Assembly: GCA_964035575.1 (NCBI GenBank)
Contig: OZ037873.1
Span: 930,001-994,000, forward strand
DNA length: 64,000 nt
From: Rhynchopus sp. YZ270_cl-10
Taxonomy: Eukaryota > Euglenozoa > Diplonemea > Diplonemida > Diplonemidae
Direction: 5' to 3'
Shown: piece by piece, positions 63,230-64,000 of the stretch
Layout of the letters: the number at the start of each line of letters is the position of its first letter
How positions within the stretch are numbered: the first letter of the stretch is position 1
Made by a program: the position numbers and the translations under genes
The notes under the pieces: model-generated
The model's database searches: none
What the model was told of the DNA's origin: nothing
What the model saw: the letters and a program-made list of their open reading frames with translations, nothing else

Positions 63230-63524
63230 AAATATTTCTCGTTGTTTCTTTTATTTGCTTTACTACAATCTCCTGAAGTGAGTTTCTATGTTTTCTTGAA
63301 TGTCTGCAAGTGAAGCACATTCATTGTTCAAGTTTTTTTTCTTCTTCTTATTTTTGTTTTTGTTTTGCTTATTTTGGCAGCGCCGCCGACAGGATTTTGA
63401 GTTTTGAAAAAGTTCTGTTGATGGTTCCAAAAAATATTTCTCGCTTCACGCGAAAACCCCTGCTAAGCTCCTGCTCGTGGCCTCCGGCGGATAGAAGAAT
63501 AAATAAGTTATGTCACCCAAAGGT

Positions 63525-63650
63525 TGCTGGCGAAGCCACGGTGCGCAACATTTCAAATATTGCGCATTAAAAGTGCACATTTTTTACAGCCAAACTATGT
63601 CGGGAAGGGTGAAATGCATGCTTGCGCCGCAGGCGCACGGTACGCTACTT
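63525..63650 (+). repeat. dispersed repeat, partner of 35898-36030
   Basis: GGCGAAGCCACGGTGCGCAA, CATTTC, ACAGCCAAACTATGTC and GCGCCGCAGGCGCACGGTAC are the complement of 35898-36030 with about 10-15% differences. Confidence 0.75.
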
Positions 63651-63774
63651 TTTTCTCCCCTCTGACACCTGATTTTTACTTTTTGGGGACGTTTGAGCAC
63701 TCACCTCTCCATATCTTCTTCTCTCGAGCTTTTTTGACAAGTAGAACGGGTCTGAACCACTCAACAGAACTTTT

Positions 63775-64000
63775 CAACTTACCTTCCTTCACCCCCCTGT
63801 AAGGGCAACCGTAGGTGAAGTAAGGTATAGTATTGAAATCGATGTGGGGGGGGAGTAAAGGGTCAATTTTACAAAACCAGATTTTGAGGAAAATTTTAGC
63901 CGAAAATGGGCCCCACGTATAAGCAACCGGGCTCATATTTCTCAAAATTTAAGTGCTCAAAAAATTGTCCAATTTTCGAGATTGACCCCACCACTGCACG
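63775..64000. repeat. third copy of the 264-bp repeat, cut by window end
   Basis: Begins CAACTTACCTTCCTTCACCC and follows the 46338 and 46602 copies with single-base differences (one C fewer in the C-run, AAGCAACC for AAACAACC). Confidence 0.9.

Overview
The window looks like nuclear DNA of a unicellular eukaryote with a repeat-loaded genome. Nine protein genes are well supported or plausible. Most coding is in long open exons, but short spliceosomal introns (about 50-90 bases, GT-AG) can be placed in several genes, leaders are pyrimidine-rich, and the spacers are full of poly-A/T tracts, microsatellites and terminal-inverted-repeat (TIR) elements. No rRNA, tRNA or organelle gene was found. 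The multi-pass cyclase-like protein at 28.3-30.0 kb has a linker (YKPFLPKTCF) that I associate from memory with kinetoplastid and other discobid membrane cyclases. That makes an excavate/euglenozoan-type protist a reasonable guess, but the lineage is not demonstrated.

Layout. 0-2 kb: an A-rich AATCAC array and one doubtful reverse-strand reading frame. 2.46-4.06 kb: a CAP-superfamily protein with a long disordered N-terminus. 4.5-16 kb: a gene-poor block of nested TIR elements and satellites; the largest is a 1.84 kb CTGTA-to-CTGTGTA array. 17.9-25.45 kb: a giant protein of about 2,485 residues built of unrecognised short repeats, with one 3' intron. 25.7-26.4 kb: a small spliced gene. 28.3-30.0 kb: a membrane protein with a degenerate nucleotide-cyclase-like domain. 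30.8-62.5 kb: five same-strand copies (A-E) of one gene family, each about 720-733 residues with one N-terminal membrane anchor and a conserved RWWWIDDNAKSMEV block, separated by spacers of 4-9 kb packed with mobile elements.

The mobile part is diverse. Many elements have recognisable target-site duplications (TSDs). One carries a plausible three-exon gene, and an unoccupied relative of its insertion site lies elsewhere in the window. Several TIR elements of about 0.7-0.8 kb each hold a central tandem array of a different unit. There is a 1.18 kb near-perfect fold-back with a diverged half copy 22 kb away, a hAT transposase remnant and a 5'-truncated LINE with RNase H and a CCHC finger.

The most interesting system is the five-copy family. 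Replacement sites are shuffled among copies so that all four combinations of site pairs occur. This points to segmental gene conversion that keeps a nearly invariant core while reassorting variants, anchors and two loop cassettes, as seen in diversifying surface-protein families. The biochemical function of the family is not recognised.
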